From Ruminococcaceae bacterium P7 (GTDB lineage: Bacteria > Bacillota > Clostridia > Oscillospirales > Acutalibacteraceae), in the NCBI GenBank assembly GCA_900100595.1, contig FMUA01000013.1, forward strand, positions 58,386-102,060: a DNA stretch of 43,675 nt. Reading direction: 5' to 3'. Under the pieces are notes generated by a model that was not told where the DNA came from, made no database searches, and saw only the letters and a list, made by a program, of their open reading frames with translations. Position 1 is the first letter of the stretch. Each line of letters begins with the position of its first letter. Shown piece after piece: positions 1-7,518 of the stretch. The translations under genes were made by a program, and so were the position numbers.

Positions 1-480
1 GAGTATCAGGTCAAGTTCGCTGCCAACGGCGGCTGGGGCATGAACTGGGGTCTTGTAAAGGGCACAGAGGCTGCTCTGAACACTCCCAACCCCGCACAGT
101 ACAATGCTGAGGACAACATCGTATTCACTCCCGAATCCGAGGATGAGTATGTAAAGATCACCCTGACCCTCGACCTCTCCGCATGGGATAAGGTCACCAA
201 GGAAGGCGCTGCCTACACCATCAAGGTTGAGCCTGTTGACGAGCCCACCGGTCCCATCATGGGCGACGTAAACGGCGACGGCAAGGTTGACATCGCTGAC
301 GCGACTGCGATCCAGTACGCTTCCATCGATCTTCCCACCGAGGGTGCGTTCAACGCAGATCTTGCTGACGTAAACGGCGACGGCAGAATCTCCATTCTCG
401 ACGCTACCTGCGTACAGAAGTATGTAGCAGGCTATACCAAGGGCATCGGCAACGCCGGCAAGGTCGTTAATCCCGTATAA
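1..480 (+). CDS. Dockerin-containing secreted protein, C-terminal part
   Basis: The reading frame is open from the first base, so the N-terminus lies outside the window and 159 residues are visible. The C-terminal third is a type I dockerin with two calcium-binding F-hand segments, GDVNGDGKVDIADAT and ADVNGDGRISILDAT, separated by about 22 residues. Dockerins attach enzymes or binding proteins to cohesins of cellulosome- or amylosome-like complexes outside the cell. The part before it (residues 1-80, with NGGWGMNWG and a later ITLTLDLSAWD strand) looks like the end of a beta-sandwich module and recalls X25-type modules of starch-active enzymes; that link is a weak inference. A strong terminator follows. 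No catalytic domain is visible, so the activity of the full protein cannot be told. Confidence 0.85.
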   Translation, partial: EYQVKFAANGGWGMNWGLVKGTEAALNTPNPAQYNAEDNIVFTPESEDEYVKITLTLDLSAWDKVTKEGAAYTIKVEPVDEPTGPIMGDVNGDGKVDIADATAIQYASIDLPTEGAFNADLADVNGDGRISILDATCVQKYVAGYTKGIGNAGKVVNPV

Positions 481-512
481 TTTCCCTGTATAGCGAATAC
501 AATGCAATTCAT

Positions 513-546
513 GTGTCTCCCGAGAAATCGGGAGACATTTTTTTAT
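513..546 (+). terminator. Rho-independent terminator after dockerin gene
   Basis: Perfect stem GTCTCCCGA/TCGGGAGAC (515-536) with a short loop, followed by a run of T. Confidence 0.9.
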
Positions 547-572
547 CCTGCTGACGCCCAAAATTGTTCCAC

Positions 573-601
573 TTGCAAAGACGGAGCTGTTGTGGTAAAA
601 T
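573..601 (+). promoter_or_regulatory. Sigma-A-type promoter of the cyclase-HAD-queH operon
   Basis: TTGCAA at 573-578 and TAAAAT at 596-601 with a 17-bp spacer, 34 bp before the first start codon. Confidence 0.6.
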
Positions 602-634
602 AAAAAATATTGAATCGAAAAGGGGAGAGGAAGC

Positions 635-1225
635 ATGATTTTACACGATATTTCACGCGACGCGCTGACAACGCCCGTGTTTGAGGGCGACCCGCCGACC
701 GAGGTGCGGCAGCTGCAAAGCATGGATGAAATGGACGTCTGCAACCTCACCGCCGTGAGCATGACGACCCACGCGGGCACCCACATCGACGCGCCGCTCC
801 ATTTCTGGGAGGACGGTCAGTCGATCGACATGCTCCGCCTGAATACCTTTTACGGAAAGTGCACCGTCATCGCGGTACAGGGCGTCCTCACGGGCGCGGA
901 TATGGATCGCCTGCTGCCCTACTGCAAGCGCAGGGTGCTCTTCCGCGGCAACGGCAAGACCTTCCTCTCGCTCTCCGCGGCGCAGGTGCTCGCGGACAGC
1001 AAGGTGGTTCTCGTCGGCACCGACGCGAATTCCATCGCGCCGCCCTTCGACGAGGTCAAGACCCACCGCGAGCTGGCAAGGGCAGGAATCGCGGTGCTCG
1101 AAAATCTCAACCTCTCCGCGATCAAGCCGGGACACTATGACCTCTGCGCGTTCCCGATCAAGCTCGCGGGACTCGAGGCGGCTCCCTGCCGCGCGATACT
1201 CTTTGAAATGGAAAAGGGACTGTGA
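635..1225 (+). CDS. Cyclase family protein (kynurenine formamidase-like metal hydrolase)
   Basis: 196 residues, close to the usual 200-220 of the family. The signature HAGTHIDAPLH lies at residues 46-56; His46, His50, Asp52 and His56 match the metal ligands of the KynB/cyclase fold. Members hydrolyse amide or lactone-type bonds in small molecules, often N-formylkynurenine. No tryptophan-degradation genes are nearby, so the substrate is open. The start is an ATG 4 bases after the purine-rich stretch AGGGGAGAGG. It is the first gene of a tight group: the HAD phosphatase follows after 6 bases. The protein has no signal peptide and should be cytoplasmic. Confidence 0.85.
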   Translation: MILHDISRDALTTPVFEGDPPTEVRQLQSMDEMDVCNLTAVSMTTHAGTHIDAPLHFWEDGQSIDMLRLNTFYGKCTVIAVQGVLTGADMDRLLPYCKRRVLFRGNGKTFLSLSAAQVLADSKVVLVGTDANSIAPPFDEVKTHRELARAGIAVLENLNLSAIKPGHYDLCAFPIKLAGLEAAPCRAILFEMEKGL

Positions 1226-1231
1226 TCGACG

Positions 1232-1888
1232 ATGATAAAAATAGCTGTATTCGACCTCGACGGCACGCTGGTGAACTCGCTCACCGACCTCGCCCTCAGC
1301 GTCAACAAGGGACTGAAAGCGGCAGGACTGCCCGAGCATCCGCTTTCGGCATACAACCGCTTTGTCGGCAACGGCAGGGCAAAGCTGATCGAGCGCGCCA
1401 TCGGCGCGGAGCGTCTGACCGACGCGCTCTTTGACGCGGTGATTTCCGTCTTTGACAGGGAGTACCGCCTGCACTGCAACGACAACACCGCCGCCTACGA
1501 CGGCTGCGCCGAGATGCTCGAAGCGCTCACGAAGAACGGCATCGCCACCGCCGTGCTCTCCAACAAGCCCGACGAGTTCATGGGTGAGATTCTGGGCAGG
1601 CTCTATCCGAATCACCGCTTTCTCGAGGCGTGGGGACAGAAGCCGCAGTACAAATGCAAGCCCGACAAGGAGGCGCTGCACGCGATGCTCGGCTTGCATC
1701 ACATTCCGCTCGACGGCTGCGTCTACATCGGCGACAGCGACGTCGACGTGCTGACCGCGAAAAACAGCGGCGTGAAGATGGCAGGCGTGTCGTGGGGCTT
1801 CCGCGGCAGAAAGGAGCTGCTCGACACGGGCGCGCCCTTTGTCGCCGACACCGCCGCCGAGCTGACGGAGTATCTTTTGAGCCTATGA
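1232..1888 (+). CDS. HAD-family phosphatase, phosphoglycolate phosphatase-like
   Basis: 218 residues with the full set of HAD motifs: FDLDGTLV at residues 7-14 (nucleophile Asp8, acid/base Asp10), VLSNKP for motif II, a Lys near KPDKE for motif III and YIGDSDVD for motif IV. The roughly 60-residue helical cap after motif I places it in subclass IA, with phosphoglycolate phosphatase (Gph/PpaX-type) the closest match. Such enzymes remove phosphate from small metabolites or repair by-products. The next gene starts inside its stop codon (ATGA overlap), so the two are translationally coupled. The substrate cannot be read from sequence. Confidence 0.85.
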   Translation: MIKIAVFDLDGTLVNSLTDLALSVNKGLKAAGLPEHPLSAYNRFVGNGRAKLIERAIGAERLTDALFDAVISVFDREYRLHCNDNTAAYDGCAEMLEALTKNGIATAVLSNKPDEFMGEILGRLYPNHRFLEAWGQKPQYKCKPDKEALHAMLGLHHIPLDGCVYIGDSDVDVLTAKNSGVKMAGVSWGFRGRKELLDTGAPFVADTAAELTEYLLSL

Positions 1889-2502
1889 ACAAACGAAATT
1901 ATCAAAAAGAGCTTGACCGGATCATCGAAAAAAACACCCGTGACGGCGTGACGCCGCGTCTGCTGCTGCACGTCTGCTGCGCGCCGTGCTCGAGCTACTG
2001 TCTGGAATATCTGTCCGATTACTTCGACATCACGGTCTACTACTTCAACCCGAACATCACTTCACCCGACGAGTACGCCTACCGCCTGAGCGAGGAGGAG
2101 CGCTATATCTCCCTGCGGGACTTCAAAAACCCCGTGAGCATGACGGAGAGCGACTACGACCCGCAGACGTTTTTCGACGCGGTAAAGGGGCTGGAGCGCG
2201 AGCCTGAGGGCGGCAGACGCTGCGGGAGGTGCTTCCGCCTGCGTCTGGAGGCGTCCGCAAGGAAGGCAAAGGAGCTGGGCTTCGACTGCTTCACCACGAC
2301 GCTCACGATCAGTCCGCTCAAAAACGCCGCCCTGCTCAATGAGATCGGTGAGGAAATGGGGGCAAAATACGGCGTGATGTGGCTGCCGTCCGACTTCAAA
2401 AAGAAAGAGGGCTACAAGCGGAGCATCGTGCTCTCAAAGGAGTATGATCTCTACCGTCAGAACTACTGCGGTTGTGTTTTTTCGAGAAAAAAAGAAGGCT
2501 GA
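1885..2502 (+). CDS. queH: Epoxyqueuosine reductase QueH
   Basis: 205 residues. QueH carries out the last step of queuosine tRNA modification, reducing epoxyqueuosine to queuosine, and is the non-homologous alternative to QueG. The family's cysteines are present: LLLHVCCAPCSSYC (Cys31, Cys32, Cys35), CGRC (Cys113, Cys116) and a C-terminal YCGC, which serve the iron-sulfur cluster and metal site. TTLTISPLKN and PSDFKKKEGY are also family-typical. The start is the ATG of the ATGA overlap; the frame is open further upstream, but only inside the previous gene. No other queuosine gene is in the window. The stop codon lies within the stem of the following terminator. Confidence 0.9.
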   Translation: MNKRNYQKELDRIIEKNTRDGVTPRLLLHVCCAPCSSYCLEYLSDYFDITVYYFNPNITSPDEYAYRLSEEERYISLRDFKNPVSMTESDYDPQTFFDAVKGLEREPEGGRRCGRCFRLRLEASARKAKELGFDCFTTTLTISPLKNAALLNEIGEEMGAKYGVMWLPSDFKKKEGYKRSIVLSKEYDLYRQNYCGCVFSRKKEG

Positions 2503-2531
2503 ACACAAGATATTGTGCCTAGCCTTTTTCT
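2495..2531 (+). terminator. Rho-independent terminator of the queH operon
   Basis: Stem AAGGCT/AGCCTT with inner CACAA/TTGTG pairing, then T5CTT. It begins inside the last codons of queH. Confidence 0.8.
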
Positions 2532-2637
2532 TATGGGCAAAAATTATTATATTTTGTTCCAAAATTGTAACCTGACCTGTAATAAATTGCTGCTTTCCGT
2601 GTCCCGAAAATGTCCCTTATCCTGTGCTATAATAGTG

Positions 2638-2665
2638 CCAAAACCGCATGGGCATGCGGTTTTGG
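2638..2665. repeat. Perfect 13-bp inverted repeat in nrdD upstream region
   Basis: CCAAAACCGCATG, GG, then its exact reverse complement. No T-run follows on either strand. A TATAAT hexamer sits at 2628-2633 just before it. It could be an operator or an RNA hairpin. The rest of the 364-bp gap to nrdD holds the NrdR-like boxes and the promoter. Confidence 0.6.
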
Positions 2666-2700
2666 GCGTGCGTTAAAGAATTGTCAAGCCGTTACAAGCA

Positions 2701-2748
2701 TCGCAAGATACGGTATTTAATTCTTTTTTGGAATACTATATATGGTAT
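2701..2748 (+). promoter_or_regulatory. Candidate tandem NrdR boxes upstream of nrdD
   Basis: The 16-mer at 2733-2748 (ATACTATATATGGTAT) is a near-perfect palindrome resembling the NrdR box. A second, weaker match (10 of 16 identical) lies at 2701-2716, exactly 32 bp upstream. Paired boxes about three helical turns apart are typical of NrdR, the repressor of ribonucleotide reductase genes. Both lie just upstream of the promoter. The assignment is by resemblance. Confidence 0.5.
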
Positions 2749-2766
2749 ATCGGGCAAAAAAAGCAC

Positions 2767-2795
2767 TTGCAATTTCCCAAATATTGATGTATAAT
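2767..2795 (+). promoter_or_regulatory. Promoter of nrdD
   Basis: TTGCAA at 2767-2772 and TATAAT at 2790-2795 with a 17-bp spacer, leaving a leader of about 65 bases. The 12-mer AAAAAGCACTTG overlapping the -35 also occurs at the ackA -35. Confidence 0.75.
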
Positions 2796-2866
2796 AGTTC
2801 CTGCACGTATAGCTATTTCGTCTTTTATATAGATTTGAGATTAACGGAAAAAGGAAGGAAACCCGC

Positions 2867-5062
2867 ATGAAAATCATCAAACGAAACGGTTCCGAAGAGG
2901 ACTTCAACATCGAAAAAATCATCAACGCCGTCCGCAAGGCGAACAACTCCGCCGACAGCCCCTATCTGACCGAGGAGCAGATCGCGGACGTCGCCGACTA
3001 CGTCGAGTACAAGTGCAACAAGATCAAGCGCGCCGTGTCGGTCGAGGAGATTCAGGACATGGTCGAGGATCAGCTGATGGCAAAGGGCGCGTTCGAGCTG
3101 GCAAGACGCTATGTGCGCTACCGCTACAACCGCTCGCTCGTCCGCAAGGCGAACACCACCGACAACCGCATCCTCTCGCTGATCGAGTGCAACAACGAGG
3201 AGGTCAAGCAGGAGAACTCCAACAAGAACCCGACCGTCAACAGCGTCCAGCGCGACTACATGGCAGGCGAGGTCAGCCGCGACCTGACGCGCAGGATGCT
3301 GCTTTCTCCCGACATCGTCGAGGCGGATAAGCAGGGCTTGATCCACTTCCACGACTCCGACTACTTCGCCCAGCACATGCACAACTGCGACCTCGTCAAC
3401 CTCGAGGACATGCTGCAGAACGGCACCGTCATCAGCGACACCCTCATCGAGAAGCCCCACAGCTTCTCGACCGCCTGCAACATCGCGACGCAGATCATCG
3501 CGCAGGTCGCGAGCAACCAGTACGGCGGTCAGAGCATCAGCCTGACGCACCTCGCGCCGTTCGTGCAGATCTCCCGTGATAAGATCCGCCGCGAGACGCT
3601 CGCCGAGATCGAGGAGATGGGCGTTTCTATCCCCGAGGAAAAAGTCAACGAGATCGTCGAGCAGCGTCTCCGCAAGGAGGTCAACCGCGGCGTCCAGACG
3701 ATCCAGTATCAGGTCGTCACCCTCCTGACCACCAACGGACAGGCGCCGTTCGTGACGGTCTATATGTACCTCAACGAAGCCGAGGACGAGCAGCAGAAGG
3801 CTGACCTCGCGATGATCATTGAGGAGACGCTCAGACAGCGCTATCAGGGCGTGAAGAACGAGGCAGGCGTGTGGATCACCCCGGCGTTCCCCAAGCTGAT
3901 CTACGTCCTCGAGGAGGACAACGTGACCGAGGACAGCAAGTACTGGTACCTCACCGAGCTTGCCGCCAAGTGCACCGCCAAGAGGATGGTGCCCGACTAC
4001 ATCTCCGAGAAAGTCATGCTCAAGCTGAAGGGCGACGTCTACACCTGCATGGGCTGCCGTTCGTTCCTGACGCCCGACCGCTTCACCGACGCGGGCATCG
4101 GCAACATCGCGAACGCGGGCAACTACGTCCCCGGCAAGCATAAGTATTACGGACGCTTCAATCAGGGCGTCGTCACCGTCAACCTTGTCGACATCGGACT
4201 GAGCGCCAACCGCGACATGGACAAATTCTGGAAGATCTTCGACGAGCGCATGGAGCTTTGTCACAGAGCCTTGCAGGCGCGTCACGAAAGACTCAAGGGC
4301 ACGCTGTCCGACGCGGCGCCGATTCTGTGGCAGTACGGCGCGCTTGCGCGTCTGAAAAAGGGCGAAACCATCGACAAGCTGCTGTTCAACGGCTATTCCA
4401 CCATCTCTCTCGGCTACGCGGGACTGTGGGAGTGCGTCTATTCGCTGATCGGCAAGAAGCTCACCGAGGACGAGGGCAAGGCTCTCGGTTTGGAGATCAT
4501 GAAGAAGCTCAATTCCTACTGCTTCAAGTGGAAGGCGGCGGAGAACATCGACTACAGCATCTACGGCACGCCCCTCGAGAGCACGACCTACAAGTTCGCG
4601 AAGTGCCTGCAGAAGCGTTTCGGCATCATCAAGGGCGTGACCGACCGCAACTATATCACCAACAGCTACCACGTCCACGTGACCGAGGGCATCAGCGCGT
4701 TCGACAAGCTCAAGCTCGAATCCGAGTTTCAGGCGCTTTCACCCGGCGGCGCGATCAGCTACGTCGAGGTTCCCAACATGCAGGACAACATCCCCGCTGT
4801 TTTGCAGGTGATGAAGTTCATCTACGAGAATATCATGTACGCCGAGCTGAACACCAAGAGCGACTACTGTCAGGTCTGCGGCTACGACGGCGAAATTCAG
4901 ATCGTCGAGGAGGAGGGCAAGCTTCTCTGGGAGTGCCCGAACTGTCACAACCGCGATCAGGCAAAGATGAACGTCGCACGCCGTACCTGCGGCTACATCG
5001 GCACCCAGTTCTGGAATCAGGGCAGAACGCAGGAGATTCAGGAAAGAGTCTTGCACTTGTAA
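2867..5062 (+). CDS. nrdD: Anaerobic ribonucleoside-triphosphate reductase
   Basis: 731 residues, full length. It reduces ribonucleoside triphosphates to deoxy forms without oxygen, using a glycyl radical. An N-terminal ATP-cone (about residues 1-90, starting KIIKRNGSEEDFNIEKI) senses ATP/dATP. The catalytic region includes TCMGCRSFL. The C-terminus carries four zinc cysteines in CQVCG and CPNC, then the radical loop RRTCGYIG with the radical glycine at about Gly709. The start codon follows the RBS AAGGAAGG. nrdG lies 152 bp downstream with a hairpin in between. Candidate NrdR boxes and a clear promoter precede it. As the only ribonucleotide reductase seen here it fits a strict anaerobe. Confidence 0.97.
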   Translation: MKIIKRNGSEEDFNIEKIINAVRKANNSADSPYLTEEQIADVADYVEYKCNKIKRAVSVEEIQDMVEDQLMAKGAFELARRYVRYRYNRSLVRKANTTDNRILSLIECNNEEVKQENSNKNPTVNSVQRDYMAGEVSRDLTRRMLLSPDIVEADKQGLIHFHDSDYFAQHMHNCDLVNLEDMLQNGTVISDTLIEKPHSFSTACNIATQIIAQVASNQYGGQSISLTHLAPFVQISRDKIRRETLAEIEEMGVSIPEEKVNEIVEQRLRKEVNRGVQTIQYQVVTLLTTNGQAPFVTVYMYLNEAEDEQQKADLAMIIEETLRQRYQGVKNEAGVWITPAFPKLIYVLEEDNVTEDSKYWYLTELAAKCTAKRMVPDYISEKVMLKLKGDVYTCMGCRSFLTPDRFTDAGIGNIANAGNYVPGKHKYYGRFNQGVVTVNLVDIGLSANRDMDKFWKIFDERMELCHRALQARHERLKGTLSDAAPILWQYGALARLKKGETIDKLLFNGYSTISLGYAGLWECVYSLIGKKLTEDEGKALGLEIMKKLNSYCFKWKAAENIDYSIYGTPLESTTYKFAKCLQKRFGIIKGVTDRNYITNSYHVHVTEGISAFDKLKLESEFQALSPGGAISYVEVPNMQDNIPAVLQVMKFIYENIMYAELNTKSDYCQVCGYDGEIQIVEEEGKLLWECPNCHNRDQAKMNVARRTCGYIGTQFWNQGRTQEIQERVLHL

Positions 5063-5100
5063 GTGCCGGTGTGTGCCGGTGTGTGCCGGTGGGCACTTTC
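5063..5100 (+). repeat. Triple 10-bp repeat within a hairpin after nrdD
   Basis: GTGCCGGTGT occurs three times in tandem from the base after the nrdD stop codon. The outer bases AAGTGCC and GGCACTT can pair. The last unit with its tail (GTGCCGGTGGGCACTTTCT) resembles GCGCCGGTGGGCGCTTTCT found at 6620-6635 and, inverted, near 22400. Confidence 0.65.
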
Positions 5101-5173
5101 TCCCGCCTGTCAAAAAGTTTTCGTTATCGGATAACGTGATGAACGGCGGGTTCAGAGGTCATCATAAACAAAC

Positions 5174-5194
5174 AGGGCGGACGGTGTCCGCCCT
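5174..5194 (+). terminator. Hairpin between nrdD and nrdG
   Basis: Perfect 9-bp stem AGGGCGGAC/GTCCGCCCT with a 3-base loop and only a short T stretch. It is probably a partial terminator or stabilising hairpin that sets the nrdD:nrdG ratio. Confidence 0.6.
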
Positions 5195-5214
5195 TTGATT
5201 ATAGGGAATCAACA

Positions 5215-5751
5215 ATGAATTACGGAGAAATCAAAAATTTTGACATCGCGAACGGCGAGGGCGTGCGCGTCTCGCTGTTCGTGTCGGGCTGTACGCACCA
5301 CTGCAAGAACTGCTTCAATAAGGAAACATGGAGCTTTGACTACGGCAAGCCGTTCACCGCGGAGACCGAGGAGCTTTTGCTGAAAGAGCTTGCGCCCGGC
5401 TATATCAACGGATTGTCGCTGCTCGGCGGCGAGCCGTTCGAGCCGCAGAATCAGGCGGTTCTCCTGCCGTTTCTGCGCCGCGTGAGGGAGCGTTTCCCAA
5501 AGAAGAATATCTGGTGCTACACGGGCTATCTGTTCGACACGGAGCTTCTGGGCGAAAGCCGCGCGCGGTGTGAATACACCGACGAGATGCTCCGATTGAT
5601 CGACGTCCTCGTCGACGGCGAATTTGTGCAGGAGCTGTACAGTATCACATTGCAGTTCCGCGGCTCGTCGAACCAGCGCATCATCGACGTAAAAAAATCC
5701 CTCGCGTCGGGAGAGATTGCGGAGTACAAGCCGAAAAGCGGCAGAATTTAA
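5215..5751 (+). CDS. nrdG: Anaerobic ribonucleotide reductase activating protein
   Basis: 178 residues. A radical SAM enzyme that installs the glycyl radical on NrdD. The cluster motif CTHHCKNC (Cys26, Cys30, Cys33) binds the 4Fe-4S cluster, and LLGGEPFEPQN is the SAM-contacting GGE motif. The start NYGEIKNFDIANGEGVR is typical of the family. It lies directly after nrdD in the same orientation, the usual two-gene arrangement. A terminator follows within a few bases. Confidence 0.96.
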   Translation: MNYGEIKNFDIANGEGVRVSLFVSGCTHHCKNCFNKETWSFDYGKPFTAETEELLLKELAPGYINGLSLLGGEPFEPQNQAVLLPFLRRVRERFPKKNIWCYTGYLFDTELLGESRARCEYTDEMLRLIDVLVDGEFVQELYSITLQFRGSSNQRIIDVKKSLASGEIAEYKPKSGRI

Positions 5752-5756
5752 AGAAG

Positions 5757-5783
5757 AAAGGACAGCGTGAGGCTGTCCTTTTG
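5757..5783 (+). terminator. Terminator after nrdG
   Basis: Stem AAAGGACAGC/GCTGTCCTTTT around a GTGAG loop, with terminal T residues. It may also serve the facing DUF378 gene. Confidence 0.85.
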
Positions 5784-5798
5784 CATTGTATGGGAAGA

Positions 5799-6035
5799 TT
5801 ATTCCGCGAACTGACCGCTGTGCTGATGCTGCGGCTCCTCGAGGAAGGTGTGCTCACGGAAAAACAGCGTGATACACCAGATTGCCGCGAGGGCAACGAG
5901 AATATAGATGATTCTGCTCACAACGCCGCTCTGACCGCCGCCGATGAAGCCGACGAGGTCGAACTGGAAAATACCGATGCTGCCCCAGTTGAGGCCGCCG
6001 ATAACGAGCAGCGCAAGCGCGATTCTGTCAAGCAT
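5799..6035 (-). CDS. DUF378 family membrane protein
   Basis: 78 residues with two membrane helices. The N-terminal MLDRIALALLVIGGLNWG and the later VSRIIYILVALAAIW are hallmarks of DUF378, a family of unknown function. The frame extends 28 codons further upstream, but the ATG at 6033-6035 has a good RBS (GAAGGAGG) at correct spacing and matches the usual start of the family. The C-terminus is His- and Gln-rich (QHQHSGQ). It faces nrdG and shares the spacer that holds the terminator. Confidence 0.85.
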   Translation of the reverse strand: MLDRIALALLVIGGLNWGSIGIFQFDLVGFIGGGQSGVVSRIIYILVALAAIWCITLFFREHTFLEEPQHQHSGQFAE

Positions 6036-6119
6036 GTTCAAGCCTCCTTCACGCGGAAAATTCCGCATATCTAGTATGAACGGAGGAAAATGAATTATGC
6101 GTTCTGAAAAAATTTTCAA

Positions 6120-6497
6120 TCAGAACAAGAACGCGAGCATGCCGACGATGAGCAGACCGAGCGCGAAGCAGGCGATACCGACGATGCGCGTGACGCTGCG
6201 TGCTTTTTTGATGCCGAATTTTTTGACCATGCCCTCGGTGGGAAAGGGAAAAATCAGGAGCATGAGTCCGAGCATGGCGCAGCTGCCGCCCGCGATGACC
6301 GCACCGACGATTTTGACGACGGAGAGGATGAACAGTCCGGCGGGAATGCCGAACACGCAGACGACGTTGACGCCCATAAAGAGCTTAGAAAAGCGGTCGC
6401 AGTTCTCGTAATATTGATTTGCCCTGCGGTGGCAGTCGTCGCCGCAGTATTGCTGGTGATAGGAAATCTCCTTCGCGCAGTATTCGCATTTTTTCAT
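6120..6497 (-). CDS. Small zinc-ribbon membrane protein, function unknown
   Basis: 125 residues. The N-terminus has four cysteines in CEYC and YCGDDC, a short zinc-ribbon-like finger, followed by three predicted membrane helices (about residues 30-52, 56-78 and 101-122). The start ATG at 6495-6497 is chosen because AAAGGAG lies 9 bases upstream. A longer frame to 6617 exists but runs through repeat sequence. Zinc-ribbon plus membrane helices is common among uncharacterised Clostridia proteins; no specific role can be given. Confidence 0.7.
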   Translation of the reverse strand: MKKCEYCAKEISYHQQYCGDDCHRRANQYYENCDRFSKLFMGVNVVCVFGIPAGLFILSVVKIVGAVIAGGSCAMLGLMLLIFPFPTEGMVKKFGIKKARSVTRIVGIACFALGLLIVGMLAFLF

Positions 6498-6547
6498 AAT
6501 CCGCATCTCCTTTACCAAAACATTGTAGCACAAACCCTTTAAAATTT

Positions 6548-6724
6548 CAAGCGCCTGTGGCGCTTGAAATAGTGTGGAGTTTGGAGTTGCGGGTGTGAAC
6601 CCGCTGTCAATTCGCATGCGCCGGTGGGCGCTTTCTTCGCGGACTATAGGTTTGTTATTTAGGCAGTTGCACGTTTTAGTCCGCGATTAAAAATAAAAAA
6701 ATTGCGTACTTCTATGCAATTTTT
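6548..6724. repeat. Mosaic intergenic repeat, related module
   Basis: Several short repeats are packed here. A perfect 11-bp hairpin TTTCAAGCGCC/GGCGCTTGAAA comes first. AGTGTGGAGTTTGGAGTTG (6571-6589) recurs twice near 17.5 kb. The block 6588-6650 reappears inverted at 22380-22446. GCGGACTA/TAGTCCGC ends lie at 6639-6646 and 6677-6684 around GTTGCACGTTTTA. A final hairpin AAAAATTGC/GCAATTTTT ends at 6724. It fills most of the 263-bp gap before the next gene. Confidence 0.75.
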
Positions 6725-6760
6725 CTGCGTTTTGGAGTTATTGCGAAGGGGTGTGTCCAA

Positions 6761-7510
6761 ATGAAGAAACCGAATTACTTCCAGCTTTTTATCGACAACC
6801 GCGCGCAGTTCGAGCTGCTCTCGGACGCGCAGGCAGGCGCGCTGATGAAAGCGCTCTTTTCCTATGCCGGCGACGGAATGGAGCCTGACTTCTCGGGCGA
6901 TCAGGCGCTGCAGATCATGTTCTCGTTTTTGAGCGCCAACATCGACCGCGAGTTTGGTAACTACTCGACCATGTGCGAGCGCAACCGCAAAAACAGCAAT
7001 ATGCGCAATACGGGTCGGTGCGGGTCGGATGAAAAATTATCGACTCGCATCGACTCGACAGAAGAAGAAGAGAAAGAAGAAGAAAAAGAAGAAGAGAAAG
7101 AGAAAGACAAAGACAAAGACAAAGACGAAGAAAAAGAAAACGCCGCGGATGCGGCGTGTGAGCGTGTCGTCGAGAGCTTTCATTCCCTGTGTCCTGCTCT
7201 GCCGCGCGTCAGCAGACTGACCAGGAAGCGGCGGCAGGCGATCAAAAAAGCCCTGCGTGACAGGAGCACGCAGGAGCTTTGTGATGCGTTTGAAAAGGTG
7301 TCGCAGTCGTCCTTCCTCTGCGGAGAGGGCGGCGGATGGCAGGCGGACTTTGACTGGATCCTGAAGCCCGACAACCTGCTGCGTATCATCGAGGGCAGCT
7401 ATGCAGGCAGAGAGCCTGCGCCCCCGATTGAGCGCAACTACGACATTGACGCGCTCGACGAGATCAACCGCATGGAGGACTATGACTTTGATTGCGACGG
7501 CTCGGGGTGA
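6761..7510 (+). CDS. Phage-type replication-initiation-like protein (DUF6291-like N-terminus)
   Basis: 249 residues. The N-terminal 80 residues (NYFQLFIDNRAQFELLSD, then GALMKALFSYAGDG) match the DUF6291 type seen in phage and mobile-element replication modules. The C-terminal part (SRLTRKRRQAIKKALRD, GGGWQADFDWILKPDNLLRI) matches the tail of phage replisome-organiser proteins that recruit helicase loader or helicase. Between them (about residues 100-125) lies a low-complexity Glu/Lys/Asp run from purine-only codons, prone to length change. No other phage gene is nearby, so this is a solitary domesticated or leftover gene. RBS GAAGGGG precedes the ATG. Confidence 0.7.
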   Translation: MKKPNYFQLFIDNRAQFELLSDAQAGALMKALFSYAGDGMEPDFSGDQALQIMFSFLSANIDREFGNYSTMCERNRKNSNMRNTGRCGSDEKLSTRIDSTEEEEKEEEKEEEKEKDKDKDKDEEKENAADAACERVVESFHSLCPALPRVSRLTRKRRQAIKKALRDRSTQELCDAFEKVSQSSFLCGEGGGWQADFDWILKPDNLLRIIEGSYAGREPAPPIERNYDIDALDEINRMEDYDFDCDGSG

Positions 7511-7518
7511 GTGAACGC

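Noticed and set aside
653..1702. Long minus-strand frame opposite the cyclase and HAD genes
   Set aside because: It runs antisense to two genes with intact motifs, has low-complexity Arg/Glu/Val composition typical of antisense GC-rich frames and no RBS.
2825..4678. 617-codon minus-strand frame opposite nrdD
   Set aside because: Antisense shadow of nrdD; biased Asp/Leu/Val composition and no homology-like motifs.
6498..6617. N-terminal extension of the zinc-ribbon membrane protein
   Set aside because: It is translated from repeat sequence (hairpin and AGTGTGGAGTTTGG module); the ATG at 6495-6497 has the correct RBS.
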